Origin: an uncultured Lachnospiraceae bacterium
Lineage (GTDB): Bacteria > Bacillota > Clostridia > Lachnospirales > Lachnospiraceae
Direction of reading: 5' to 3'
DNA length: 64,000 bases
Assembly (NCBI GenBank): GCA_951800685.1
Contig: CATOJY010000002.1
Location: forward strand, 62,001 to 126,000
Shown: in pieces, positions 1 to 9,578 of the stretch
How positions within the stretch are numbered: the first letter of the stretch is position 1
Layout: the number at the start of each line of letters is the position of its first letter
Notes under the pieces: model-generated
What the model saw: the letters and a program-made list of their open reading frames with translations, nothing else
What the model was told of the DNA's origin: nothing
The model's database searches: none
Position numbers and translations under genes: made by a program

Positions 1-603
1 CTGGACATTATAAAATACCACACGAATTGGAAAATGCTGGCGCTGCCGTCAGAGTGGGCGAATATGGCATACCATAAGAGAAGCCCGCTTAAGGGTTATA
101 CTTTTAAAGATGAGGTGGGACCGCAGCCCATGCCAGACTGTGGCGGAGCGCAGGGAGAGAAAGCGATTCCAGCGGAGCAGGAAGCGTATCTGGTGGACTT
201 GTTGGATTTCCTGCAAGAGAATAAGGCGGAGGCGTTGTTTATTGTATCTCCCTATGGGGAATCGCTGGAAGAACAGCAGATGTTCAACTATATGGCAGAG
301 ATCGTATCCTCCTACGGCTATTCTTTTGTAAATATGAATAATTATTATGAGGAGATTGGTATTATTTTTGAAGAAGACTTCGCAGATTACGGCAGCCATA
401 CGAATGCCATAGGGGCGGAGAAATGTACCGATTTTCTGGAGAAGTATCTGCAGGAGCATTATAAGTTTGCCGATAAGCGTGGGCAAGAACAGTACCAGGA
501 TTGGGATGAAGCCTATGAACTTTGGCAGGCGCAGATGGAGACGGCGCGTGAAACGATCCGTGACAGGATCGCGCGTGGAGAATATGCGGAGATAGAAGAA
601 TAA
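1..603 (+). CDS. SGNH/GDSL-hydrolase-like protein, C-terminal part
   Basis: The frame is open from base 1, so the gene begins upstream of the window; 200 residues are visible, with an internal Met at base 34. The last third contains a D-x3-H-x-N-x2-G block (Asp codon at 385, His at 397) followed by a helix. This matches the C-terminal catalytic block of SGNH/GDSL hydrolases, including the DltD/AlgX-like proteins that work with membrane acyltransferases on surface polymers. The preceding strand ending in SPYGE and the MNNYYE segment fit the same alpha/beta fold. The tail after the block is charged and probably helical. A role in O-acylation or deacylation of the glycan is inferred from context. 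The nucleophile Ser region lies outside the window, so the family call is moderate. Confidence 0.6.
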   Translation: MDIIKYHTNWKMLALPSEWANMAYHKRSPLKGYTFKDEVGPQPMPDCGGAQGEKAIPAEQEAYLVDLLDFLQENKAEALFIVSPYGESLEEQQMFNYMAEIVSSYGYSFVNMNNYYEEIGIIFEEDFADYGSHTNAIGAEKCTDFLEKYLQEHYKFADKRGQEQYQDWDEAYELWQAQMETARETIRDRIARGEYAEIEE

Positions 604-706
604 GGCATGGAGGTACTCAGCTAGGCGATGTGTCACCAAAAGCAGTGGACAGCATGTGTTGTCTGAGAGCACTGACAAAAGTGAGAAGTAAGAGAGGGAA
701 AGAATT

Positions 707-2620
707 ATGTGCGGGATTGCCGGTTTATGTAATTGGGGTGCAGGATGGCAGGAAAACATAGAGCGGATGAATGAGCGGATGCGTTACAGAGGGCCGGACG
801 CGTCGGGTGTCTGGGCATCGGAAGATCAGGCGGTGGTGTTGGGCCACAGACGTCTGGCTGTAGTAGATCTGACACCGTCGGGAGCGCAGCCGATGGAATC
901 GCAGGATGGGCGTTATGTCATGGCATATAATGGGGAAATCTATAATTACCGTATGCTTCGTGCGAAATTGCAGGAGGAAGGTAAAGTAACTGCTTTCAGG
1001 GGGACTTCCGACACAGAGGTCCTTCTGGAAGCAGTTTGTGCGTATGGATTGGAAAAAACACTTGTTATGGCAAAGGGTATGTTTGCAATAGCGGTGTACG
1101 ACAAAAAAGAACATAAGTTATTATTAGCGCGAGACCGTGTTGGTGAAAAACCGTTGTACTATGGATTCGTAGGAAAGACAAAGTTTGTGTTTGGGTCTGA
1201 TTTAAATTCAATCGCCTCGCTGGAGGGATTTCATAATCCTGTGAATGCGAAAGTTTTAGAGCAGTATTTCCGCTATGGCTATGTGCCGGCTCCTCATTCG
1301 ATCTACGAAAATATTTACAAACTGGAACCGGGCAGGCTGCTGGAGATCAGGTCTCCTTTTGCTCAATATGAGAAAAAAACCTATTGGTCGATGCTGGAGA
1401 CGGCAGTCACAGGACAGAAACATCTTTTTCAGGGAAGTGAGCCGGAGGCTGCTGAGGAGTTAGAGCGGCTGTTGAAGAGCGCCATTCGCGATCAGATGGA
1501 GGCTGATGTGCCGGTAGGGGCATTTCTATCCGCAGGGATTGACAGCAGCACTGTGGTATCGCTGATGCAGTCTGTCAGTGAAAGGAAAGTGAGAAGTTTC
1601 ACAATCGGTATGTGGGAGAAGAAGTTTAATGAGGCTGGAATTGCAAAGCAGATTGCAGAACATCTGGGGACGGAGCATACGGAACTGTATATTACAGAGA
1701 AGGATGCACGTGAGGTGATTCCGAAACTGTCCGGGATATTCGGGGAACCATTTGCGGATTCATCCCAGATTCCTACGTATCTGGTGAGTAAGATGACGAG
1801 GGAACATGTGACGGTGTCTCTGAGTGGTGATGGCGGAGATGAATTGTTCTGCGGCTATAATACGTATGCTTCGCTTGACAGGATCTGGAATAAGACCAGG
1901 AAGATTCCCTATCTGCTCCGGCGGCCGGCCGGTGTTCTGCTGGAGACTGCAGGCGGGATAAAAGGGGGAGCGTTGACGACACGTGCCAGGCTTTTGGGTG
2001 CACGCAGCATAGAAGATCTGTATATGCGGTCTGAGATCGGAGAAGGGCTATCATTGCTCTGTAAAGAGAAAGGACAGAGAAAAGGGGAAGCAGATGCCCA
2101 GACAGTCATGGATACCTATCCTGCAGGGACGCTTGTCAATCCACAGCATAATTTGATGCTGATGGATCTTATGATGTATCATCCAGACGATATTCTGAAT
2201 AAAGTAGACAGAACTGCTATGGCGGTATCTCTGGAGACAAGGGTTCCTATGTTAGATAAGGATGTGGTGGAGTTTGCCTGGACGCTGCCGCTTTCTTATT
2301 GTGTGGACAGTGGTGAGCAGGGGACAGGGAGGGTTACAAAGAAGATCTTGCGGGATATCCTGTACAAATATGTGCCGCGCAAATTGATGGAGCGCCCGAA
2401 GAAGGGATTTAGCATTCCTTTGCAGAAGTGGTTGAAAGAACCGGAGCTTCGGGAGTGGGCAGAGAGTCTGATTGACAGGGCTGTATTGGACAGACAGGGA
2501 ATCCTGGATGGGGATGCGGTGTGGAAAATGTGGAGAGACTACCTGGAAAGAGGGGTCTGGCGTGTGCAGATCTGGTACGTCTTAATGTTCCAGGAGTGGA
2601 TGATGTATGCAGGACGGTAG
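707..2620 (+). CDS. asnB: asparagine synthetase B family, glutamine-hydrolysing
   Basis: A 637-residue protein of standard AsnB length. Met-Cys2-Gly at the start supplies the N-terminal nucleophile of the class II glutaminase. RGPDA (28-32) and YNGEIYN (74-80) are further glutaminase motifs. The ATP-pyrophosphatase loop is LSAGIDSS (274-281), with Ala in place of the usual first Gly. SLSGDGGDELF and the PDDILNKVDR block are also present. The family transfers ammonia from glutamine to an adenylated carboxylate, normally aspartate. In O-antigen loci, relatives such as WbpS are thought to amidate uronic acids, so a glycan-amidating role is possible here, but it cannot be told from plain asparagine synthesis. 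The start is fixed by Cys2 and a GAGGGAAAG ribosome site just upstream. Confidence 0.93.
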   Translation: MCGIAGLCNWGAGWQENIERMNERMRYRGPDASGVWASEDQAVVLGHRRLAVVDLTPSGAQPMESQDGRYVMAYNGEIYNYRMLRAKLQEEGKVTAFRGTSDTEVLLEAVCAYGLEKTLVMAKGMFAIAVYDKKEHKLLLARDRVGEKPLYYGFVGKTKFVFGSDLNSIASLEGFHNPVNAKVLEQYFRYGYVPAPHSIYENIYKLEPGRLLEIRSPFAQYEKKTYWSMLETAVTGQKHLFQGSEPEAAEELERLLKSAIRDQMEADVPVGAFLSAGIDSSTVVSLMQSVSERKVRSFTIGMWEKKFNEAGIAKQIAEHLGTEHTELYITEKDAREVIPKLSGIFGEPFADSSQIPTYLVSKMTREHVTVSLSGDGGDELFCGYNTYASLDRIWNKTRKIPYLLRRPAGVLLETAGGIKGGALTTRARLLGARSIEDLYMRSEIGEGLSLLCKEKGQRKGEADAQTVMDTYPAGTLVNPQHNLMLMDLMMYHPDDILNKVDRTAMAVSLETRVPMLDKDVVEFAWTLPLSYCVDSGEQGTGRVTKKILRDILYKYVPRKLMERPKKGFSIPLQKWLKEPELREWAESLIDRAVLDRQGILDGDAVWKMWRDYLERGVWRVQIWYVLMFQEWMMYAGR

Positions 2621-2703
2621 AAGAGAAGGTGGTCTATGCCAGAAATGCTGGCAAGCGGATTGTCCTGATTAAATATTGATTGTTATTATTTACGGAGGAT
2701 ATA

Positions 2704-3792
2704 ATGAAAGTATTAGAACATTACCATCCGGCGCCGATCCGGCCAGAAGATCAAACGGATCTGCTTTCTGTCATTGTGACAGCTTATAATATAGAAGATT
2801 ATATCGAAAGAGGGGTCAGGTCCATCTGTGAGCAGACGTATCGACATCTGGAGATCCTTGTGGTGGATGACGGGTCTACCGATGGCACAGGGCAGTTGTG
2901 TGACAGGCTTGCGGCGAGGGATGCGCGGATGCGTGTCATCCATAAGGAGAACGGAGGTCCGGCAGAGGCGCGGAATGTGGCGATTGCAGAGGCGAAGGGG
3001 TGTTATATTGGTTTCGTGGACGGGGATGACTGGATTGATCCAGACATGTATGAGAAGATGCTGGGCGCTCTGAAAGAGCAGGGAGCTGACCTTGCCATCT
3101 GTAGATATCGTCAAGTGCATAAGACTTATACAGTAGATGAGTCGGTAGACAGGGCGGTTCTGTTTGAGGGACAGGAAGCGTTGCAGTATTATGTGCAGGA
3201 GACGAAGGAATACCAGATCCAGAATGCTGCCTGGAACAAACTATATAAGAAGGAAATTCTGAGAGATCTTACCTTTCCAACGGGCAAATGGTATGAGGAT
3301 ATTATGTTTGCAACGATGGCGCTCAGCCGCGCGGAATGGTGTATTTACCTTGACACATCCTGCTATAATTATATAATAGACAGAGAGGGAAGCATCATGA
3401 ATACACAGATCAATCCGCGTACTTTCACGGATCAGATTCCTGCTTATTATGAGAAGACGGCGTTTCTCAAGGGACTAGGAAGGCAGGATCTTGCAGATAT
3501 TCATGATTATTTTTTTTATAAGAGATTATTGCTTTTCTACGGCCAGCTGCACGAATCAGGCAGGGAGGATAAAGACCAGTATTTGAAACGGATCGAACAG
3601 ATTATACGGAAAGATCAGGAGCGTTATGCTGCTGCGTTTGGCTGTCCAGTGGCAGATCCGAGAGATGGCAGGAAAATGAAGCTCTTTTTACAGTCTCCTG
3701 CCCGGTATCTTCGCAGAATACAACTGGAAGAGCGGGTGGTTATTCCGCTGAAGGTGAGGATCAAGAGAATACTGCACCTGGCGAGGGAATAA
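2704..3792 (+). CDS. glycosyltransferase family 2
   Basis: A 362-residue GT-A enzyme. SVIVTAYN opens the fold near residue 22, DGSTD is at 56-60, and the metal-binding DGDD is at 106-109 followed by WIDP. ED of the WYEDIMF segment is the likely acceptor-side catalytic region. The ATG at 2704 is chosen because GGAGGAT lies six to ten bases upstream; an in-frame TTG at 2680 sits upstream of that ribosome site and is rejected. The protein has no membrane segments, so it should act on the cytoplasmic face on a lipid-linked acceptor. Donor and linkage are not predictable. The C-terminal 80 residues are basic, typical of Firmicute capsule GT2 proteins that dock to the membrane. Confidence 0.92.
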   Translation: MKVLEHYHPAPIRPEDQTDLLSVIVTAYNIEDYIERGVRSICEQTYRHLEILVVDDGSTDGTGQLCDRLAARDARMRVIHKENGGPAEARNVAIAEAKGCYIGFVDGDDWIDPDMYEKMLGALKEQGADLAICRYRQVHKTYTVDESVDRAVLFEGQEALQYYVQETKEYQIQNAAWNKLYKKEILRDLTFPTGKWYEDIMFATMALSRAEWCIYLDTSCYNYIIDREGSIMNTQINPRTFTDQIPAYYEKTAFLKGLGRQDLADIHDYFFYKRLLLFYGQLHESGREDKDQYLKRIEQIIRKDQERYAAAFGCPVADPRDGRKMKLFLQSPARYLRRIQLEERVVIPLKVRIKRILHLARE

Positions 3793-3841
3793 CAGGTGTA
3801 ATTGCAGAAGACAGGGATGTTATGAACAGCAGGGGAGCAGA

Positions 3842-4771
3842 ATGATAATCATACAGCTTGCGGGTGGATTGGGCAATCAGATGTTCCAGTATGCCTTATC
3901 TCTACAATTAAAGAATCTGGGTAAAACCGTGAAGATAGACGACGTGTCAGGATTTGTACAGGATGGGCAGCGTACACCGGCGCTGGTTCCTTTTGGCATA
4001 GTATATGAACGTGCCACCCGGAGGGAGCTGGAAGAAATGCTGGATTCGTCGCCCCTCCTATGGCATAGAATAAGAAGAAAACTGTGCGGCCGTAAGAAGA
4101 ATGCCTATTTTGAAGCAGATAAAGCGTATCATCCTGAGATCATGGAATGGAATAATATTTATCTGGAAGGTTATTGGCAGACTGAAAAATATTTTCAGGC
4201 GGTTTCGGATCAGGTAAAGACCGTTTTCGACACAGACCGGCTGCTCCAGTATCTGGAAAAGCTGGAGGATAAGAACTTACAGGGGTGTCTTGAAGAAATC
4301 ATTTCTACAGAGTCGGTCAGCGTGCATATACGGCGGGGAGATTATCTGCTGCCTGAAAACCAGGTGTTATTTGGCAATATCTGTACGGAAGCTTACTACG
4401 ATGCCGCCATGGAGCGGATGAATAGAGAACACCCGGACTGTTTTTTCTATCTGTTTACGAATGATAAGGCGTGGGCTAAGAAATGGGTTGCAGAGGGCAG
4501 GCCCGTTGCCGCTGGACGGATCAAGGTCATAGATTTGAAGGACATGGAAGACGGAAGTATGGCGGCAGACTATGCGGAGTTTATGCTGATGAGCAGATGC
4601 TGTCATAACATACTGGCCAACAGCAGTTTTAGCTGGTGGGCGTCTTATCTGAATAAGAATGCAGATAAGACAGTACTTGCGCCGGACAGATGGCTGAACG
4701 GCTGGGACTGCCGGGATTTCTATCGGGTAGACATGCACAAGATCCCTTCAGAAGCCGTTGTGGCCAAATGA
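3842..4771 (+). CDS. GT11 alpha-1,2-fucosyltransferase-like
   Basis: A 309-residue protein. It begins with the GT11 signature GGLGNQMFQYA (8-18), has the donor-binding HIRRGDY at 162-168, and NSSFSWWASYL at 260-270. All are hallmarks of bacterial alpha-1,2-fucosyltransferases (WcfB/FutC type, PF01531) using GDP-fucose. Length is normal. It is one of two clear GT11 genes here (the other starts at 16294) plus a diverged relative at 6826. No GDP-fucose synthesis genes (gmd, fcl) are visible in the window, so the donor must come from elsewhere, or the enzyme uses another GDP- or UDP-sugar. The preceding gap of 49 bases has an AGCAGGGGAGCAG ribosome site. Confidence 0.9.
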   Translation: MIIIQLAGGLGNQMFQYALSLQLKNLGKTVKIDDVSGFVQDGQRTPALVPFGIVYERATRRELEEMLDSSPLLWHRIRRKLCGRKKNAYFEADKAYHPEIMEWNNIYLEGYWQTEKYFQAVSDQVKTVFDTDRLLQYLEKLEDKNLQGCLEEIISTESVSVHIRRGDYLLPENQVLFGNICTEAYYDAAMERMNREHPDCFFYLFTNDKAWAKKWVAEGRPVAAGRIKVIDLKDMEDGSMAADYAEFMLMSRCCHNILANSSFSWWASYLNKNADKTVLAPDRWLNGWDCRDFYRVDMHKIPSEAVVAK

Positions 4772-4869
4772 GCTGGGCAGCGGTCAGACTATGTTTGCAA
4801 CAGACAACACGGATAAGCGGTACGGCATAAAGAGAAGTTTCTGATTGGAAGAGGAAAGGAAATCGCTTC

Positions 4870-6678
4870 ATGAATGAACATACAACAAAAGAAAAGCAGG
4901 AGACTAAAGTCACGCTGCTCCAGAAAGTAAGTTATCTTTTCGATAAGAAACAGAAGAAACAGATCATAGGACTGGCAGTGTTGATCTTGATTGGCGGAAT
5001 GCTGGAGACGATGGGGGTATCCATGCTGCTGCCGGTAGTGCAGGCTATCATGGATCCAGAGAAAATCATGGAGAATGAAATAGTAGGCAGGCTGGCAGAC
5101 TTTCTGCAGATCCAGACGAGCAGACAGTTGATTATTCTTATGCTCGGTTCCTTAATTGGACTGTATGTGGTCAAGAATGCATATCTGCTCTTCTTAACGT
5201 ATGTGCAGAATACGTTTGTTACGCGCAACCGTAACCGCATGATCAGCCGTGTTATGCGGGAATTTTTGAACAGGCCTTATGAGGAGTATCTGGGTGCAGA
5301 CATTCCTACAGTGTTCCGGTTGACGGACAGCGATATACCGAATGCTTTTCAGCTGATTCTGGTGATGATCCAGATGGTGACGGAGATTGTGGTGGCAGGT
5401 TCGCTGTGCGTAGTCCTGGTGGTGGTCAGCCCGGCCATGTGCCTGTTCATCTTGTTTATTTTTCTGGGCATGACTCTGATGATCACGAAGGTGCTCAAAC
5501 CTCGCCTGAACGCGATCGGACACAGGAACCAGCAGATCCAGTCCAGAATTGCCAAGTGGAGGATCCAGTCGATCTATGGATTGAAAGATGTTAAGGTGCT
5601 CCACCGGGAAGAGTTTTTTGTGCGCAATTACTATGAGAGCGGCGCGATCGGTGCGGATGTTGCCAGGAACTATGCGGTGTTTAATAATCTGCCGCGGCTG
5701 TTGATTGAGACGATCTTTATGAGCTCTATGCTTCTTTTTATTATGCTGTATATGCTGCGCGGCGGTAATGTCAGTGTGTTGATTCCGCAGCTGTCGGCTT
5801 TTGCAGTGGCAGCCATCCGCGTGATGCCGGGAACAAACCGGATTAACACATATCTGTCGGAGATTGCATATTCACAGCCCTGTCTAGACTATCTGTACGA
5901 AAACCTGACCGCCAATATGAAACAGGATGTCAATGGAAGCGTGACGGGATTGACCGGAGAGCATAAAGTGCGGGTGACAGACAACGGCCTGCAGGATAAA
6001 ATTGTGTTGGATCATATCACGTATGCTTATCCGAATACGGAGAAGAATATCTTTACGGATGCCCATATGGAAGTGCGGAAAGGGCAGTCCGTAGGGATCA
6101 TGGGACCTTCCGGGGCAGGCAAGTCGACGATTGTGGACATTCTACTGGGACTTTTGCAGGTGCAGTCGGGGACGATTACCTGTGACGGAGTGAATATTTT
6201 TGATCATTATGAAGAGTGGCTTAGCAAGATCGGTTATATTCCGCAGTCCATTTATCTGATCGATGAGTCGATCCGTGATAACATTGCTTTCGGAATTGAT
6301 GCGGACAAGATAGACGACAGAAGGATCTGGGAAGTGTTGGAGGAGGCGCAGCTGAAAGAATTCGTGGAGGAGCTGCCAGACGGACTTGACACCACCATAG
6401 GTGACAGAGGTGTCAGAATATCCGGCGGACAGAGACAGCGGCTGGGAATTGCGAGGGCGCTCTACCATAATCCAGAGATCCTCGTATTTGACGAGGCGAC
6501 ATCTGCACTGGATGGAGATACGGAACAGGCTGTCATGGATGCGATTAACAGCTTCCATGGCAGAAAAACGATGGTGATCATAGCCCACAGACTTAACACC
6601 ATTGCGAAATGCGACGTGATCTATAAAGTAGAGAGTGAGAAGATCACAGAGACGTCGTTGCTGGAGTATGACAGATAA
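4870..6678 (+). CDS. PglK-like ABC transporter (flippase), copy 1
   Basis: A 602-residue fused permease-ATPase. The N-terminal half carries about six hydrophobic spans; the last stretch ends in AIRVMPGTNRI, very like the segment preceding the ATPase in Campylobacter PglK. The nucleotide-binding domain has Walker A GPSGAGKST at 412-420, ISGGQ signature at 517-521, and Walker B ILVFDEATSALD just after. PglK-type exporters flip completed lipid-linked oligosaccharides across the membrane. Copies 2 and 3 start at 33003 and 62162. The region 340-375 between the domains is the least similar to the other copies. Exporting a glycan intermediate of this locus is inferred from family and neighbourhood. 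The ribosome site is AAAGGAAA before ATG 4870. Confidence 0.9.
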   Translation: MNEHTTKEKQETKVTLLQKVSYLFDKKQKKQIIGLAVLILIGGMLETMGVSMLLPVVQAIMDPEKIMENEIVGRLADFLQIQTSRQLIILMLGSLIGLYVVKNAYLLFLTYVQNTFVTRNRNRMISRVMREFLNRPYEEYLGADIPTVFRLTDSDIPNAFQLILVMIQMVTEIVVAGSLCVVLVVVSPAMCLFILFIFLGMTLMITKVLKPRLNAIGHRNQQIQSRIAKWRIQSIYGLKDVKVLHREEFFVRNYYESGAIGADVARNYAVFNNLPRLLIETIFMSSMLLFIMLYMLRGGNVSVLIPQLSAFAVAAIRVMPGTNRINTYLSEIAYSQPCLDYLYENLTANMKQDVNGSVTGLTGEHKVRVTDNGLQDKIVLDHITYAYPNTEKNIFTDAHMEVRKGQSVGIMGPSGAGKSTIVDILLGLLQVQSGTITCDGVNIFDHYEEWLSKIGYIPQSIYLIDESIRDNIAFGIDADKIDDRRIWEVLEEAQLKEFVEELPDGLDTTIGDRGVRISGGQRQRLGIARALYHNPEILVFDEATSALDGDTEQAVMDAINSFHGRKTMVIIAHRLNTIAKCDVIYKVESEKITETSLLEYDR

Positions 6679-6825
6679 GGCATTGAAACCATTACAGAGG
6701 GCAGACGACTGGACACAGGCATTAGGACTGGCAGTGTGTCTGGAATAGGCGTTTGTGTGAAATGATATGGGGAGCGGCACTATAGCAGCAAGAACAGACA
6801 GGACGGGAAAGGGAATCACAACATT

Positions 6826-7866
6826 ATGATCGGAACAGAATTTATTGACGGACAGGGTCTTGGGAACCAGCTCTTCTGTTATGTGACGGCAAGAGCAGTG
6901 GCGTTGGAGAATGGCTATGAGTTTGGCACAGCGGGTCAGGAACGTTTTGCGGTTAACATCCATAGCGACAGGGGTATGTATTTTATGGATGTGGATTTAG
7001 GACATGCCATTTCCGAGGAAGAGAAGAAGACATTCGCCGTTTATCATGATATAGAGACCAGGTTATTTATCGGGAATTCCAGACATGATCTTACCCATGG
7101 CTGTTATGTAGCAGGGGCGGATCCAGAGATTCACAGGGTGAAAGACAACACGCTGATTTACGGGAATATGCAGGATGAGTCGTATTTCATCAAATATCTT
7201 CCACAAGTCAGGGAATGGCTGAGAGTAAAGCCGGAGTATGATTCCTATGAATACAGCGGGGAAAACCTGTGCATCATCAATATGCGCGGTGGGGAATATA
7301 CGGGAAGCCCGGAACTATTGATCAGCCGCAGATACTGGCTCCATGGGATCGAGGAAATGAAGAAGATCCGTCCCGACATGGAATTTATGATTGTCACGGA
7401 TGACGTGAAGACCGCAGGCAGGATTCTGCCGGGCATTGAAGCATATCATTTTGATATTGGTAAAGATTATGTGACGCTTAAGAATGCGCATTATTTACTG
7501 TTGTCGAACTCTTCCTTTGCCTGTCTGCCGGCGCATACCAGCGAGACGCTAAAATTCGTGATCGCACCGAAATATTGGGCGCGCCATAATGTGTCCGATG
7601 GCTACTGGGCTTCCGAACAGAATATCTACAGCCTGTTTCACTATATGGACAGGAAGGGAAGGATGTTTACGGCACAGGAGTGCAGGCAGGAGCTGGAGGC
7701 GTATAAGAAGCGTTCTTCTAAGTATGCGCGCATCAATGTAAGGCCAGAAGGTATCCGGTTGAAAGCGGCGCAGCTGCACGGACAGTATATTTATAAGAAG
7801 GCATACTGTGGCAAGATTGCCAGAGGGGTGCAAAGAAGACTGCGGAAGATTATGGGAAAGCAGTAG
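6826..7866 (+). CDS. GT11-like glycosyltransferase
   Basis: A 346-residue protein starting IDGQGLGNQLFCYV, close to the GT11 N-terminal loop GGLGNQxFQY. The central INMRGGEY at 151-158 lines up with HxRRGDY of fucosyltransferases, but His is replaced by Asn and Asp by Glu. The C-terminal NSSFACLPAHTSE resembles the NSSFSWW block without the tryptophans. It is therefore probably a GT-B enzyme of the fucosyltransferase superfamily with altered donor choice. The C-terminus (from about 290) is strongly basic and may touch the membrane. It follows the flippase gene after a 147-base gap holding no recognisable feature except AAAGGGAA before the ATG. Donor unknown. Confidence 0.72.
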   Translation: MIGTEFIDGQGLGNQLFCYVTARAVALENGYEFGTAGQERFAVNIHSDRGMYFMDVDLGHAISEEEKKTFAVYHDIETRLFIGNSRHDLTHGCYVAGADPEIHRVKDNTLIYGNMQDESYFIKYLPQVREWLRVKPEYDSYEYSGENLCIINMRGGEYTGSPELLISRRYWLHGIEEMKKIRPDMEFMIVTDDVKTAGRILPGIEAYHFDIGKDYVTLKNAHYLLLSNSSFACLPAHTSETLKFVIAPKYWARHNVSDGYWASEQNIYSLFHYMDRKGRMFTAQECRQELEAYKKRSSKYARINVRPEGIRLKAAQLHGQYIYKKAYCGKIARGVQRRLRKIMGKQ

Positions 7867-7903
7867 GAATTAGGCCGGGAAGCCAGGGAAGATAAGAAGG
7901 TTA

Positions 7904-9511
7904 ATGATTTGCATGGTGAAAAATAAAAAAAAGAACGAAGAAAACAGATACAAAAAAGGCTGCAGGGCGCTCCAAAAGATCTGGCGGAAGCTGGTTGGCT
8001 ATGCTGCCGGGATTCCCATGGAGAGGATGGCGGTATATGCGGGGATTTTACTGGTCTTGTCTTTGAGCCCGTTGCTGTGGTTAGGAAGATACAACGTGAT
8101 GTGTATTGACGATTACGACTATGGCAGAAGAGTGCATGATGTGTGGATGGAGTCTGGTTCTTTGGTGCAGTCGGTGCAGGCGGCCTGGCAGCAGAATATG
8201 GAGTTTTACCAAGATTGGCAGGGAACTTATATTTCCTGCTTCCTGATGGCGCTCTGTCCAATGAACTTCAAGTATGAGATTGCGTGGGTAGTTCCGCTGC
8301 TAATGGTTGGATTACTTGTTTCTTCTGTGTTCCTGTTGGGTACCCATATTTTAAGGAAATGGCTGGGTGCGGATGCGGCGGGCAGTACTTTTGTCATGTT
8401 CATGGTGCTGTTTATGTTCTATCAGGTGTTGGAAGCGCCTTTCGAGGGAATTTATTGGTATAATGGTGCAACGCATTATGTATTGATGCAGTCAGTGTGG
8501 TTTTTTGCACTGGCGGCGGTATCGTCCAGCTTGTGGACGCAGAAGAAAGCAAAGGAAGTGGTTCTGTGCCTGATGGCGTCCATTCTGGCGGTTATTGTCG
8601 GCGGCGGTAATTTGGTGACAGGGCTGCAGGCGGAGATCCTTCTGGCTCTTCTGGTACTGTATGCGGCGGTGCTAAACCGCAGGAAGCTTATGGCAGTGCT
8701 TATCCCCTTTCTTATAGGCAGCGCTGGATTTCTGGTCAATGTTATGGCGCCAGGAAACATAAGGCGGGGGAGCATGGATATGGACGAGGGTTATTCTGCG
8801 GTGGCGTCAGTGCTTCTTTCGTTTTATCATGCAGTAGTTTTTATCATCCGCTGGACGCCGGTTTTTGTTGTACTCATTTGGCTTGCGCTGCTTCCAGTCC
8901 TCTGGAAGATGATGAAACATTCCAGAAGAGAGTTCCGGCACCCTGTCTGGGTGACAGCAGGCGCGTTCTGCGTTCTGTCGGCTATGTTTACGCCCACGCT
9001 GTATGCGCTTGGTATGGTGGGGCTATCAAGGATTGACAATATCATCCAGATGGTATACTACCTGTGCCTGGTTATGGTGACAGCTTACTGGATGGGGTAT
9101 TTTGCACATAGGAGATCTTACCGGAGGTCAGAGGACGCAGAGACTGATCTGGAACAAGACCTGGCGGGAGATCTGTTTGGCAGTTTCCTGGAAAAGACAC
9201 GGGGCAGAATGACGGCAGTCTGCCTGCTTTTGACGCTCATTGCCTGGATCTTTACGGCAGATAAGAATACTTATACTACGATATCCGCCCTGCGCTCCCT
9301 GCATAATGGGGATGCCCAGACCTTCTATGCGGAGGCTATGGCGCGGCATGAGATCTATACAGATGAAAGGATTGTAGATGTGGAGCTTAAACCCTACTCT
9401 GCCCGGCCGGCTTTGTTTGATTTCAATGATCTGACGGAGGATGCGGGAAATTGGCTGAATCTGGCAGTGATGCAGTATTACCACAAGGCATATGTGAAAG
9501 TGGTGGAATAA
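7904..9511 (+). CDS. DUF6056-like polytopic membrane protein (possible GT-C)
   Basis: A 535-residue integral membrane protein with about ten to eleven hydrophobic spans. After a basic N-terminus and a first membrane segment (43-60), an extracytoplasmic loop starts with CIDDYDYG (67-74). The acidic pair at the beginning of the first outer loop is typical of GT-C glycosyltransferases that use polyprenyl-phosphate sugars, and of the DUF6056 group. A charged stretch around 405-430 (ETDLEQDL) is cytoplasmic or a linker, and the last 70 residues after the final span form a soluble tail. A role in periplasmic-side glycosylation of the exported glycan is an inference. It could instead be a polymer-modifying or protein-glycosylating enzyme. 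Confidence 0.7.
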   Translation: MICMVKNKKKNEENRYKKGCRALQKIWRKLVGYAAGIPMERMAVYAGILLVLSLSPLLWLGRYNVMCIDDYDYGRRVHDVWMESGSLVQSVQAAWQQNMEFYQDWQGTYISCFLMALCPMNFKYEIAWVVPLLMVGLLVSSVFLLGTHILRKWLGADAAGSTFVMFMVLFMFYQVLEAPFEGIYWYNGATHYVLMQSVWFFALAAVSSSLWTQKKAKEVVLCLMASILAVIVGGGNLVTGLQAEILLALLVLYAAVLNRRKLMAVLIPFLIGSAGFLVNVMAPGNIRRGSMDMDEGYSAVASVLLSFYHAVVFIIRWTPVFVVLIWLALLPVLWKMMKHSRREFRHPVWVTAGAFCVLSAMFTPTLYALGMVGLSRIDNIIQMVYYLCLVMVTAYWMGYFAHRRSYRRSEDAETDLEQDLAGDLFGSFLEKTRGRMTAVCLLLTLIAWIFTADKNTYTTISALRSLHNGDAQTFYAEAMARHEIYTDERIVDVELKPYSARPALFDFNDLTEDAGNWLNLAVMQYYHKAYVKVVE

Positions 9512-9578
9512 TGGATGTAAGAAGAGCGGACACAGCATAATTCGGGTGCATCGAATGCCATAAAGAGGATAAGAAGGA

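Noticed and set aside
49-759. Minus-strand open frame of 236 codons across the first gene and start of asnB
   Set aside because: It overlaps two well-supported + strand genes and its translation shows no family features.
6679-6825. 147-base gap as a possible small gene or terminator
   Set aside because: No open frame with a ribosome site and no stable hairpin with a T-run was seen.
6142-6963. Minus-strand frame of 273 codons over the flippase ATPase domain
   Set aside because: Shadow of the conserved ATP-binding region; no independent signal in the 147-base gap it crosses.
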